From: Marinobacter fonticola
GTDB lineage: Bacteria > Pseudomonadota > Gammaproteobacteria > Pseudomonadales > Oleiphilaceae
Length of the DNA stretch: 64,000 nucleotides
NCBI RefSeq assembly: GCF_008122265.1
Contig: NZ_CP043042.1
Span: 2,170,001 to 2,234,000, forward strand
Direction: 5' to 3'
Shown here: piece by piece, positions 47,826 to 56,591 of the stretch
Layout: each line of letters opens with the position of its first letter
How positions within the stretch are numbered: the first letter of the stretch is position 1
The notes under the pieces: model-generated
The model's database searches: none
Seen by the model: the letters and a program-made list of their open reading frames with translations, nothing else
Told to the model about the DNA's origin: nothing
Position numbers and translations under genes: made by a program

Positions 47826-48777
47826 TGCAACGCTCGATCGCCTGCTGCAGAGAGGCCCGTTCGGCGTCCGGCGTGAACAACGGCGCCCTCGCCCGGCAGA
47901 GATTACGCAGCTGCTGGAAAAAGGAGGCGTCGTTTTCCAGCCGAATTAAAAGCTGTTGTAACGCCACTGTGTCGCCAACCGGGAAATATCCCGGATAATC
48001 CCCACCCAGCAGACCTACGTTGCCCGGTATGCGTGACGCCAGCACGGGCAACCCCGCCACGCAGGCCTCGGAAACCACGTTGGCGCCGCCCTCCGAAATG
48101 GAGCTGATCACCATGGCGTCGCAGCGCGCCATCAGCGTCCAGACTGCATCCCGATCCAGGTTGCCCAACCAGTGATAGCGGGGATTGCGGGCGGTCTCCT
48201 CTTCAGCCTGTTGCGCCCACGCATCGGAGTGTGCGCTGCCGGCATGGACCACATGAAGACGCGAATCGTCAGGTAGATCCCGAACCGCATGAGGCAATCG
48301 GAACGGGTCCTTTTCCTCACGCAGATGGCCAATCTGGCAGATTTCGAACTTATCGCTCTCCGACTCCGTCTTAAACAAAGGGGCGAGCGCCGATTGTAGG
48401 ACGACCTGAAGCTTATCGCCGAAGGCTGGATCAATGTCATCGGCCACCCGTTCGTGCAGTCCGATGAGCCCATCGGCAAGCTGCATGGACCGATGCGTCA
48501 CTTCGGGATCCGATTGCTGATAGCGATAGATATCGGTGCCGGTCAACGCCACGATCAACGGCGAGTCCGGAAAAATCGCCCGATAACGATGGATGGCCTC
48601 TGCGGATTTCCAGGCATGCAAAGCGATCATCAGGTCGGCCGGTTCGCCCTGATAATAATCGCTGATAGCCACTTCATGACCCAGCGAGCCCAAAAGCCCG
48701 GCCCAGCGTTCGGCGGTGGCATGGTTCCCACCGCCGATGTTTATCGTGCCCTTGGGGGTGATGAGGCGGATCAGCAT
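47812..48777 (-). CDS. senB: SenB-like selenosugar synthase (GT1-type glycosyltransferase)
   Basis: A 321-residue GT-B glycosyltransferase of the TIGR04348 type. It opens with ITPKGTINIGGGNHATAERW, then LMIALHAWKSAEAI, VALTGTDIYRY and, in the C-terminal half, SSISEGGANVVSEACVAGLP for nucleotide-sugar binding. SenB of the selenoneine pathway joins selenophosphate with a UDP-sugar to give a selenosugar, the selenium donor for C-Se bond formation. Neighbours (SelD fusion, methyltransferase, EgtB-like enzyme) fit this role. It follows the methyltransferase by 19 bases. Confidence 0.82.
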   Translation of the reverse strand: MLIRLITPKGTINIGGGNHATAERWAGLLGSLGHEVAISDYYQGEPADLMIALHAWKSAEAIHRYRAIFPDSPLIVALTGTDIYRYQQSDPEVTHRSMQLADGLIGLHERVADDIDPAFGDKLQVVLQSALAPLFKTESESDKFEICQIGHLREEKDPFRLPHAVRDLPDDSRLHVVHAGSAHSDAWAQQAEEETARNPRYHWLGNLDRDAVWTLMARCDAMVISSISEGGANVVSEACVAGLPVLASRIPGNVGLLGGDYPGYFPVGDTVALQQLLIRLENDASFFQQLRNLCRARAPLFTPDAERASLQQAIERCITPG

Positions 48778-48796
48778 GGCGACATTCCGCTCATCC

Positions 48797-49555
48797 TCAC
48801 ACGGCCTCGTCTACCTTAACCCGCCGCCAAACTGAGGCCTGCGCCAGGGTATGCTGGTACTTGCGGCTGGTTTCGCGAATCACGAAAGGTAGATCCCGTG
48901 GCGGCAACGGCTGAACAAAGTGCGGTTCGAGATGCCGACGAAGGCCATCAAGTACCCGTACCGACCTGCCTTCCTCTGTAAAGCCGCCGATCCAGTTCGA
49001 CCTTGGCGTGTACTCGGCCAGAAGCGTATACGGCGAAGTAATCACCAGCACGCCTCCGGGACGGACCAGATCGGACATCCGCGCGAGGAAGGCGGCGGGA
49101 TCCTCCAGGCGGTCAATCAGGTTGCCCGCGAAAACTAGGTCAAAATGGCCCAGCGCCGGGTCCACCTGACTCGCATCACCCGGCACGAAACGCACCCGCT
49201 TGCGTGCATCGGCCAAGCCCAATTGATTCAGATCCACCTGGCGATCAACCGTCAGATCCCCCTCATCCGGAACACGATAGTCTTTGGCACCCTGCTCTGC
49301 GAGCTTCGAGGCTGCCTCGATAAAGCGCTCGGATAAATCCACACCAATGACCTCGGCAAAGCCCCGCGCCAGCTCGAAGCTGCTTCGGCCCACCGCGCAG
49401 CCAAGATCCAGCGCCCTTTCCCTGGCGCCATTACCCGAGGCGGCAATGGCCAGTTCGGCGCAGGCGCGGGGATAATTGGGCACCCCGAAGTGCTCAGGGC
49501 CGTAATGGAAGTCCAAGTACTGGGCCAGCAACTCATCGGTTTCGTAGGGATTCAT
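48797..49555 (-). CDS. OvoA C-terminal-type histidine methyltransferase, stand-alone
   Basis: 252 residues of a SAM-dependent class I methyltransferase ([20 protein letters not shown] as the SAM motif; [54 protein letters not shown]). These segments match the C-terminal methyltransferase half of the ovothiol enzyme OvoA, which methylates an imidazole nitrogen of mercaptohistidine. Here it is a separate gene whose ATG overlaps the EgtB-like stop (ATGA). In this context it most likely methylates a selenohistidine, giving an ovoselenol-type product. Confidence 0.85.
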   Translation of the reverse strand: MNPYETDELLAQYLDFHYGPEHFGVPNYPRACAELAIAASGNGARERALDLGCAVGRSSFELARGFAEVIGVDLSERFIEAASKLAEQGAKDYRVPDEGDLTVDRQVDLNQLGLADARKRVRFVPGDASQVDPALGHFDLVFAGNLIDRLEDPAAFLARMSDLVRPGGVLVITSPYTLLAEYTPRSNWIGGFTEEGRSVRVLDGLRRHLEPHFVQPLPPRDLPFVIRETSRKYQHTLAQASVWRRVKVDEAV

Positions 49556-50913
49556 GAATCAGGTTTGCTCCGGCTATCGATGGCACACGTACGGAAACCC
49601 ACAAACACATCGTGCCGTTGCGGAAGGTAGGCTTGACGATAGGTGCCGCGAATCAGCAGCGACGAGGTGGCGCAGGAACCGCCCCGCGTCGTCTTGTGAT
49701 CGCCAAATTGCAGTGTGGACATAAACGGGTACACATCTACCGCAAAACCGTCGTAAGGCAGAAACTGGTCGCTGGTCCACTCCCACAACGTGCCCACCAT
49801 CTGGCGGCAGCCGAACGGGCTTTCACCTTCAGGTAGCGCGTTTACCGGCTGACTGGCCAAGCCGGTCCCGTTCATATCCACCCGGCCCGGGTCCATCTCG
49901 TTGCCCCAGGGGAACCGGCGGAAAGGCACATCCGGACAATTGCCCAGCGCAGCGACTTCCCATTCAACTTCCGTGGGCAGGCGCCGGTTGGCCCAGCGGC
50001 AGTAGGCCTCAGCTTCCCAGTAAGTAACGTGCTTGACCGGGAAGTCCGGACGCAGCGGACGCCATTTATCGAAATGGCGTTCTTCCCAGCCTTTGGTCCC
50101 ACGGCGCCAGTAATAAGGATGCGCCGGCTTGCCATAGCGCGGCGATTCCGCACTGCCGAAGGCGAGGTCCATTTCCGTATCCAGCCATTTGCGGCCGCCC
50201 TGACTCCAGAACTCCCGCCGCTGGTAGCCGCGGTCCTCGACGAAGGCCAAAAACTCTTTATTGCTGACCAGGGTCCGCGAGATGCTGAACCCCGGCACCT
50301 CAACATCGAAGCCAGGTTTTTCGTTATCGAAGGCAAAGTCCTGCCGGGCATAGTCCGTGGACTGTCCCGGCATGCCGATGCGATAACGTCCGCCAGGAAT
50401 GGCCACGTCGCCAAGTGCTTGCGCGTCCACTGGCGTCTCTTCCAGCGTTTCCCGTGCGCTAGGTGGCGGTGGGAAGCCTTCAGTCTGACGGCACCAGATC
50501 ATGGACTCGACGTGCATGTTCTGGTGGAAAATGGAGTACTTGGTTAGATAGTGCGCCTGGTTGGTTAGAGGCCCGTCCTGAATACGCTGGCGCATGGCTT
50601 GGTAGATGGTATCGAAGTATTGCAGGGTGTCCGCCTTGGCGGGAAATAGTTCCGGATTCCAGCGATCCTCGTGATCCAGGTGGAAAGAATCCCAGATCTC
50701 GTCCATCGAGGGATCGTAGGACGGCTCGCCGTCAAGCGGCTTGCGCACGAAGGTTTCGTAAAAAAACGCGCAATGGCCAGCTTCCCAGAGTGGCGGATTA
50801 ACGCCGGGATGGTAGGGAACCTGCAACTGCTCGGCATTCAGGGATTCAATCAATGCCAGCGTACGACGCTGGGTCTCATCCAAGGCCTGAAGCAAATCTG
50901 CTCTATCGTTCAT
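49552..50913 (-). CDS. EgtB/SenA-like nonheme-iron C-Se (or C-S) bond synthase
   Basis: 453 residues. The N-terminal DinB-like domain provides the iron ligands: [13 protein letters not shown] (His47) and FHQNMHVES (His130, His134). The C-terminal half is an FGE-sulfatase fold ([58 protein letters not shown]). Enzymes of this class join sulfur or selenium to C2 or C5 of histidine using oxygen. With SenB, a SelD fusion and an OvoA-type methyltransferase as neighbours, selenium as donor and plain histidine as acceptor is the best guess. No EgtD-type trimethylating gene is nearby, which argues against selenoneine. ATG at 50913 (GGGGGAAAC upstream) is preferred to 50946. Confidence 0.85.
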   Translation of the reverse strand: MNDRADLLQALDETQRRTLALIESLNAEQLQVPYHPGVNPPLWEAGHCAFFYETFVRKPLDGEPSYDPSMDEIWDSFHLDHEDRWNPELFPAKADTLQYFDTIYQAMRQRIQDGPLTNQAHYLTKYSIFHQNMHVESMIWCRQTEGFPPPPSARETLEETPVDAQALGDVAIPGGRYRIGMPGQSTDYARQDFAFDNEKPGFDVEVPGFSISRTLVSNKEFLAFVEDRGYQRREFWSQGGRKWLDTEMDLAFGSAESPRYGKPAHPYYWRRGTKGWEERHFDKWRPLRPDFPVKHVTYWEAEAYCRWANRRLPTEVEWEVAALGNCPDVPFRRFPWGNEMDPGRVDMNGTGLASQPVNALPEGESPFGCRQMVGTLWEWTSDQFLPYDGFAVDVYPFMSTLQFGDHKTTRGGSCATSSLLIRGTYRQAYLPQRHDVFVGFRTCAIDSRSKPDS

Positions 50914-51136
50914 GTTTCCCCCGTCTGGTTGGCGTAGGGTCTGCATTCCACTGAGGAAAGCTGAGTCCGATTGTACGCTATTCTGCCAGCCAAACCGATG
51001 CGTTAGTCTTTTCGACCATTAGACCTTTCTACGAAAAACTGTAGTCAATACGGTAACTTGAGGGTAATCGGTGAACCATAGCTGCCAACTATACAGCTTA
51101 TTGCCGGGAGAGTTCTGCGCAGCTTGCTCTCGCCAC

Positions 51137-51820
51137 CTAACATAGGTAACTCTCCACTACATCGAGCAGGAACACCGCATACTGGTCCACCGAGACGTCC
51201 TGATCCCGGTACTTTCGTCTTTTCAGGTACCAGTCCTGCAGCAGCGCCTTGATCATCGATGACACCAGCCTAGCGTGTCGCTGGTTGTAGGCACCAGCCG
51301 CAATGCCCTCGTTGATCACCCCGAGAAAAATTTCCTCGATCTCCAACTCGATCGCAACCGCGTCGCGCCTTTCCGGTGCCGGCAGACTCTTGGCTTCCAT
51401 GTAGGAAAAGTAGAACCACGCGCGCATAAGCTCGCTCAGGTACAGATGCGCTTTGATCGCGGCAAAAAGTCGCTGGCGAACGTCCTTCACTTCCTCCGTG
51501 TAATGTTGCAACGTCCTGCGCGTGATGATGAAGCCGTGACTCTGGATCAGATGGATCAGATCGTCCTTGTTGCGAATGTAGGCATACAAGCCGCCCATAC
51601 TGATGCCGGAATCGGCGCACAGATCCCGCAGGGTCATCGCGTGGAAGCCCTTTGAGTTGGCCAGCCGCAGTGTGGAATCAATAATTCGTGTGAGATTTTT
51701 TACCGCGGTGGTTTCCTTCTTGATGCTGATCCTGTCCTTGTTCTGGCGATAGACCTCACGAATGACATCTTCCTTGGACAAACTGAGCTCGTTGCGAAAT
51801 TCTTCATAATTTTCAATCAT
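51137..51820 (-). CDS. TetR-family transcriptional regulator
   Basis: 227 residues. An unusually long N-terminal arm (~40 residues) precedes the helix-turn-helix (FHAMTLRDLCADSGISMGGL, then YAYIRNKDDLI), and the ligand-binding helices follow. It is the last gene of the liv/acyl-CoA operon, 46 bases after livF, so it probably controls that operon in response to an acyl-CoA or the transported acid. A perfect palindrome at 61026-61035 is a possible operator. Confidence 0.88.
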   Translation of the reverse strand: MIENYEEFRNELSLSKEDVIREVYRQNKDRISIKKETTAVKNLTRIIDSTLRLANSKGFHAMTLRDLCADSGISMGGLYAYIRNKDDLIHLIQSHGFIITRRTLQHYTEEVKDVRQRLFAAIKAHLYLSELMRAWFYFSYMEAKSLPAPERRDAVAIELEIEEIFLGVINEGIAAGAYNQRHARLVSSMIKALLQDWYLKRRKYRDQDVSVDQYAVFLLDVVESYLC

Positions 51821-51866
51821 AACGACGACGCGGCCTCCTTACTGCAGCGTGAGAGTATACGTTATC

Positions 51867-52571
51867 TCAGGCCACCGAGAGGAATCGCTCCTGACTTTCC
51901 TTGTCTGCCTTCAAATCCCCACTGTCTGCGGAATGGACCACTTGACCCTTTTCCAGAATGTATGCGCGTCGGGCGTGTGTCAGCGCGAAATGGACGCTTT
52001 GGTCGGTAAACAGTATCGTTGTCGTGTGGCTCAGATCATCGATGAGTTCACCGATCTGCTGCACGATCACCGGCGCCAGGCCTTCGTTGGGCTCATCCAG
52101 CAGTAGCAGTTTGGGTTGGATCATCAACGAGCGCGCCACGGCCAGCATCTGTTGCTGACCGCCGGAAAGCGTCGCGCCGTCCTGATCTGACCGCTCTCCC
52201 AGCATTTCATACTTCTTTAGGATGCCATCGACGGTCCAGCGCGCTGCGCTTCCCTTGCGCTGGTATTCCGCGACCTCGAGGTTGTCGCGAACGGTGAGCC
52301 CCGGAAATATCCGGCGATCCTCTGGGACATAGCCGATGCCCGCACGGGCGATCCGGTGAGGCGCCCGGCCGTGGATGGGTTTGTCCTCGAAAAAGATCTC
52401 ACCATGGCGCGGCGGTGTGAGGCCCATAATACTCTTGAGCGTGGTGCTTTTTCCCGCGCCGTTACGGCCGAGCAGGCACACGGTTTCGCCAGCCTCAAGC
52501 TGAATGGAGAGTCCTTGCAAGGCCTTACTCTCGCCATAGAACGCCTGGATGTCTCTCACTTCGAGGATCAT
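51867..52571 (-). CDS. livF: LivF-type ABC transporter ATPase
   Basis: 234 residues with Walker A GRNGAGKST, signature LSGGQQQMLAVARSL, Walker B LLLLDEPNEGLAP and the LivF-typical YVPEDRRIFPGLTVRDNL. One of the two ATPases of a branched-chain-amino-acid-type (HAAT) importer. It overlaps livG as ATGA. HAAT systems also import aromatic and aliphatic acids, and the acyl-CoA genes here favour such a substrate. Confidence 0.93.
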   Translation of the reverse strand: MILEVRDIQAFYGESKALQGLSIQLEAGETVCLLGRNGAGKSTTLKSIMGLTPPRHGEIFFEDKPIHGRAPHRIARAGIGYVPEDRRIFPGLTVRDNLEVAEYQRKGSAARWTVDGILKKYEMLGERSDQDGATLSGGQQQMLAVARSLMIQPKLLLLDEPNEGLAPVIVQQIGELIDDLSHTTTILFTDQSVHFALTHARRAYILEKGQVVHSADSGDLKADKESQERFLSVA

Positions 52572-53353
52572 GCGTTCACCCCTTTTGTTGGCTCATCCTC
52601 ATCTTCGTCACCTAGATAGGCCCGGCGCACCTCCGGATGATTCCTGACTTCCTCAGGCTTACCGGCAAACAGCTTTTCGCCGCGGTGCATCACCAGAATC
52701 CGATCAGCGAGATCAAAAACGACGCCCATATCGTGCTCAGTGATCAGGAAGGTGTAATGCCCGCCCTCCGCCAGCTTTTTCACCAGTTTGGTGGTGCGTC
52801 GGGTTTCTTCGGGAGTCATGCCCGCTGTCGGCTCATCCAACAGCACCAGTTTCGGTCTCGTGGCCAGTACCATAGAGATCTCGAGCAGGCGTTTATCGCC
52901 ATAGCTGATGACTTCAGCGCGCCGGTCTTTTAGCTCCGCGATCCCCAAGCGTTCAAGATAAGACAATGCTTCGTTCTGAATTTCCGTGTTGCGGCTTGCG
53001 ATATTGAACAGTTTGCGGCTATGACCGTGGTACGCCGACAAGACCACCTCGACGTTCTCCTGCACTGTCATATCCGGGAAGATATTGTTGATCTGAAACG
53101 ACCGTGACACCCCCATTCGACTGATCCGGTGTGGAGGCATCCCCGTGATGTCTTTGTCCTCCAGAATGATTTTGCCCCTGCTGGGCTGCATTCGTCCTGA
53201 CACCATATTGTAAAACGTGGTTTTGCCGGCACCGTTGGGCCCGATTATGGCCACGGTTTCTTGCGGCATGACGTCCATGTTGATATCGGACACCGCCGTG
53301 TTGCCGCCGAAGCGTTTGGTAAGGTTTTCGATGGTCAGGATCGGGTTCGTCAT
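52568..53353 (-). CDS. livG: LivG-type ABC transporter ATPase
   Basis: About 261 residues with Walker A GPNGAGKTT, the LivG-type linker (VSRSFQINNIFPDMTVQENV), a signature region that reads ISYGDKRLLEISMVLATRPK, and Walker B LVLLDEPTAGMTPEE. In the signature motif the usual LSxG is ISYG, common in LivG. ATG at 53353 overlaps the livM stop; an upstream start at 53371 is less likely. Confidence 0.92.
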   Translation of the reverse strand: MTNPILTIENLTKRFGGNTAVSDINMDVMPQETVAIIGPNGAGKTTFYNMVSGRMQPSRGKIILEDKDITGMPPHRISRMGVSRSFQINNIFPDMTVQENVEVVLSAYHGHSRKLFNIASRNTEIQNEALSYLERLGIAELKDRRAEVISYGDKRLLEISMVLATRPKLVLLDEPTAGMTPEETRRTTKLVKKLAEGGHYTFLITEHDMGVVFDLADRILVMHRGEKLFAGKPEEVRNHPEVRRAYLGDEDEDEPTKGVNA

Positions 53354-54297
53354 TTCTTTATCTCCAGCCACCAGTCCAGGACAGTGCCTAACAGGCCTTT
53401 GCGGAAAAAGACCACCATCAACGCGAGGATAATGCCCAATACAAGCATCCAGGATTCGGTATAGCTGGTAATCACGGTTTCAAGCAGTACAAACAGCGCC
53501 GAGCCAACAAAGGGACCCAGGAAGTAACCGGTACCTCCCAAAATGGACATCAGCACCGGTTCGGCAGACATGGACCAATGCAGAAGTTCTGGACTGGCAA
53601 CACGGAGGAAAGGCGCAATCAGGCCGCCGGCCAGGCCAGCGAAGGTTCCGCCGATGACAAATGCCGCCAGTCGATAGCTACGCACGTTCAAACCGGCAAA
53701 CGATACCCGCTCCGGGTTCTGCCTGATCGCCTTGAGAACCATGCCGAAGGAGCTTCTGCAGATGATATAAAGCACTACGGCGGCGATGCCGACGATCGCG
53801 AGGACCACGTGATAGTAGACCGATGGATTGCCCAGGGTCAGATCGAGCCCCAAGCCAAAATCCTTGAGGATAAAACCCGCCAGCCCATCGCTGCCGTTGG
53901 TAACCGAGCGCCATTGATAGGCAATGGCGAACACCATCATACCGAAGGCCAGTGTGAGCATTGCGAAGTAGACTTCGTTCAGGCGTACACTGAGAAAACC
54001 AATAATCAGCGCTAGCACTGCAGAGACGCCCATGGAGACCAACAGGCACGCCAGAAACGGCCACTCCAGGTGGATCAATACCAGCGCGGTGGCATAGGAC
54101 CCGATGCCAAAGAAGGCCGCGTGGCCGAAGCTCAGCATCCCGGTGTAGCCGAAGATAACGTTAAAGCTGGCGGCGAACAGGCCCAGAATCAAAATCTCGG
54201 TGGCGATAAAAATGAAGAAATAAGAGGCCACCCAAGGCACCGCGACAAGCGCGACAATAACAAGTGCCAAAAGCACCATGAGGATCTTTGTCTTCAT
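53350..54297 (-). CDS. livM: LivM-type ABC transporter permease
   Basis: 315 residues with about nine TM segments and the family motif GYTGMLSFGHAAFFGIGSYA. The C-terminal IRQNPERVSFAGLNVRSYRL is the usual coupling helix region. ATG at 54297 overlaps the livH stop as ATGA; the long open frame upstream is inside livH. Confidence 0.92.
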   Translation of the reverse strand: MKTKILMVLLALVIVALVAVPWVASYFFIFIATEILILGLFAASFNVIFGYTGMLSFGHAAFFGIGSYATALVLIHLEWPFLACLLVSMGVSAVLALIIGFLSVRLNEVYFAMLTLAFGMMVFAIAYQWRSVTNGSDGLAGFILKDFGLGLDLTLGNPSVYYHVVLAIVGIAAVVLYIICRSSFGMVLKAIRQNPERVSFAGLNVRSYRLAAFVIGGTFAGLAGGLIAPFLRVASPELLHWSMSAEPVLMSILGGTGYFLGPFVGSALFVLLETVITSYTESWMLVLGIILALMVVFFRKGLLGTVLDWWLEIKK

Positions 54298-55163
54298 GCG
54301 TGAGCTCCCTTCCCCATCAGTCCGTTTGGCTTGAATAACAGCACCAGGGCCATCCCCAGGAATGGCAGGAGTAGATTGACTTCCGGTAGGTAGCGTCCGC
54401 CAAATCCATGAATGAAACCCAGGATAAGTGCGCCGATCAATGCCCCCGGGAAGCTTCCCAAGCCGCCGATCACAACGACAATGAACGACTCGATGATGAT
54501 CTTGTCGCCCATGCCGGGATCGAGCGCACGCATTGGTGCAGCGACCACGCCTCCTATGGCAGCCAGCCAAGCCCCAAAGGCGAACACGCCGGTTACCACG
54601 AGACGGGTGTTGATGCACAGGGCTTCCGCCATATCCCGATCCAGCGCGGCCGCCCGCATAGTCCGACCAATCCGGGTGCGGTTGAACAGATACCAAAGCC
54701 CAGCGAGCATCAACAGGCCAACGACGATAACGAACAGGCTGTAGGTAGACACGGGACTGCCCAGCAACTCCACGGACCCGGCCAGCAAATCCGGTGGCTG
54801 GACGACATGGATACCGCTGCCCCAGATCATCCGCACGCTCTCATTGATGATCAGCAGGATCGCGAATGTCAGCAACAGGCTATCCGCCACATCACGGGAG
54901 TAAATAAAGCGCAGGAGCACCCGGTCAAGAACGACCGCGATGATTGCGACACCTAAGGGCGCCAGCAGCAGCGCCACCCAAAACGGCATACCTGCCAAGT
55001 TGATCAGGGTGAATGCCAGGTAAGCACCGAGCATATAGAGTGCGCCGTGGGCGAAATTGATGATATTGAGGACGCCGAAGACGATATTCAGGCCCACTGC
55101 GATGATGAACAGCAATAGCCCGATGTCCAGGCTATTGAGCAACGCCGGTCCAATGCCAGCCAT
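54294..55163 (-). CDS. livH: LivH-type ABC transporter permease
   Basis: 289 residues, about eight TM segments, with GVLNIINFAHGALYMLGAYL and the coupling segment RTRIGRTMRAAALDRDMAEA. ATG at 55163 follows GTGAGG; a GTG at 55175 is also in frame but lacks a site. It lies 76 bases after the binding-protein gene. Confidence 0.92.
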   Translation of the reverse strand: MAGIGPALLNSLDIGLLLFIIAVGLNIVFGVLNIINFAHGALYMLGAYLAFTLINLAGMPFWVALLLAPLGVAIIAVVLDRVLLRFIYSRDVADSLLLTFAILLIINESVRMIWGSGIHVVQPPDLLAGSVELLGSPVSTYSLFVIVVGLLMLAGLWYLFNRTRIGRTMRAAALDRDMAEALCINTRLVVTGVFAFGAWLAAIGGVVAAPMRALDPGMGDKIIIESFIVVVIGGLGSFPGALIGALILGFIHGFGGRYLPEVNLLLPFLGMALVLLFKPNGLMGKGAHA

Positions 55164-55239
55164 GGATAACCTCACGCGGTTGGGGCTGTTAGTGTGGCGC
55201 CCGGTCAGGACGCCACGGCAAGCCTGTGTATGATCGTTG

Positions 55240-56463
55240 TTAGAGCTTGCAGCCCGTTTCTTCGACGGATCGTGCGACTTTCTCGCCGTCGAAGATGCGC
55301 AGGTTTGTCAGCGTCCGGATACCATGCTCCGGATGCATCGGACCGGAGATGCCCCAGTTCGGGCTGACCATGGCCTGATGGTCCTCCTCGCGGAAAGTCA
55401 CTTTACCGTTAGGCGCATCCAGGCTCATTCCGCTGAGGGCTTTGGCGACAGCGGGGCCATCGGCACTACGGGCAGCTTCCATCGCTTTCTTGTAGGCATA
55501 GATCGCGGCATAGGCGCCCTCGGCGTTATAGCTCGGCGCGCTGCCGTAGGCATCCATGTAAGCTTTAACGAAGCGCGTGTTAACCTCGTTGTCGTAGGCG
55601 TCATACCAGTAGCGTGTCGACAGGTGAACCCCTTCCGGCATCTGGTCGCCTAGGGCGGTAAGCACTTCGGTCGCCGCGCCGACGGTAAACATCAACTCCA
55701 TATCTTTATCGAAGAACCCGCGGTTTTGGGCCTGGCGCACGAAATTGACCAGATCCCCTCCCCAGACAGAAATGAGAACGCCTTCGGCACCGGAATTCAT
55801 GACGCGATCAATGAACGGCGTGAAGTCCTCAGCGCCAAAACGGGGAAAGTTGGTTTCAGACATTAGCTGAGCGTCAGGTTTGAGCTCTTTGAGGTAATTG
55901 CCAAAGTATTCCCATGACTGGTGCCCGAATGCATAGTCCGGCCCGATGGTGGTCCAGTGGGTGGCGTCGGTTTCCGCAGCGACCATAGCCGCTGCTTTCA
56001 TATTCTGAGCGACGTTAACGCTGATCCGGTAGGTGAACGGATTACACAGATCTCCCGTGACATCCGGTGTTGCGGCATGAGTGATAATTAGCGGTTTTTG
56101 CAATTCCGGCATGGTTGGCACCATTCCCTGGGCGACGCCGGAACTGTCAAGGCCAACCAGGGCATCGACCTCCTCGGAATAAACCAGCTTCCGCGCGGCC
56201 TGGATCGCCACGGACGCTTTGCCCTGGCTGTCCTCGTACAGCATTTCCACCTGGCGACCCAAGATGCCGCCGGAGGCGTTGATCTCCTCCACGGCAAGGT
56301 TGATGCCTCGTTGGGCGAACTCGCCGTACGTCGATGCACTACCGGAAAGAATATAGATGCCGCCGATTTTGATGAGCTCTTCTGCGTAGCTGGTATTGGC
56401 CGCCCCTAGAGTGATTGCGGCGGCCGTGGATAGCAGCAGATTTTTGATCTTCGCTTTTTTCAT
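55240..56463 (-). CDS. livK: LivK-type periplasmic binding protein
   Basis: 407 residues with a signal peptide (NLLLSTAAAITLGAANTSYA) and a type I periplasmic-binding fold: KIGGIYILSGSASTYGEFAQ, INASGGILGRQVEMLYEDSQ, and VDALVGLDSSGVAQGMVP. The sequence is nearer to binding proteins of aromatic/aliphatic acid importers than to leucine-binding LivJ, but this is judged by eye. It captures the solute for LivHMGF. Confidence 0.9.
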   Translation of the reverse strand: MKKAKIKNLLLSTAAAITLGAANTSYAEELIKIGGIYILSGSASTYGEFAQRGINLAVEEINASGGILGRQVEMLYEDSQGKASVAIQAARKLVYSEEVDALVGLDSSGVAQGMVPTMPELQKPLIITHAATPDVTGDLCNPFTYRISVNVAQNMKAAAMVAAETDATHWTTIGPDYAFGHQSWEYFGNYLKELKPDAQLMSETNFPRFGAEDFTPFIDRVMNSGAEGVLISVWGGDLVNFVRQAQNRGFFDKDMELMFTVGAATEVLTALGDQMPEGVHLSTRYWYDAYDNEVNTRFVKAYMDAYGSAPSYNAEGAYAAIYAYKKAMEAARSADGPAVAKALSGMSLDAPNGKVTFREEDHQAMVSPNWGISGPMHPEHGIRTLTNLRIFDGEKVARSVEETGCKL

Positions 56464-56507
56464 GATGTTGCTCCTGTGTTCTTGTCATTATTGTCACTGG
56501 AACTGCC

Positions 56508-56523
56508 AGGCCTGTTTCGGCCT
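56508..56523 (-). promoter_or_regulatory. hairpin in the gap before livK
   Basis: AGGCC and GGCCT form a 5-bp stem with a 6-base loop in the 128-base gap between the acyl-CoA synthetase and livK genes. No T run follows. It could stabilise or process the operon mRNA and make livK levels differ. Confidence 0.3.
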
Positions 56524-56591
56524 CCAATCATCGTTTGGGTGGTTCTTGTGAGCTGGCGCTATTGACCTCCTTCATGCAGAAACGCCTACCT

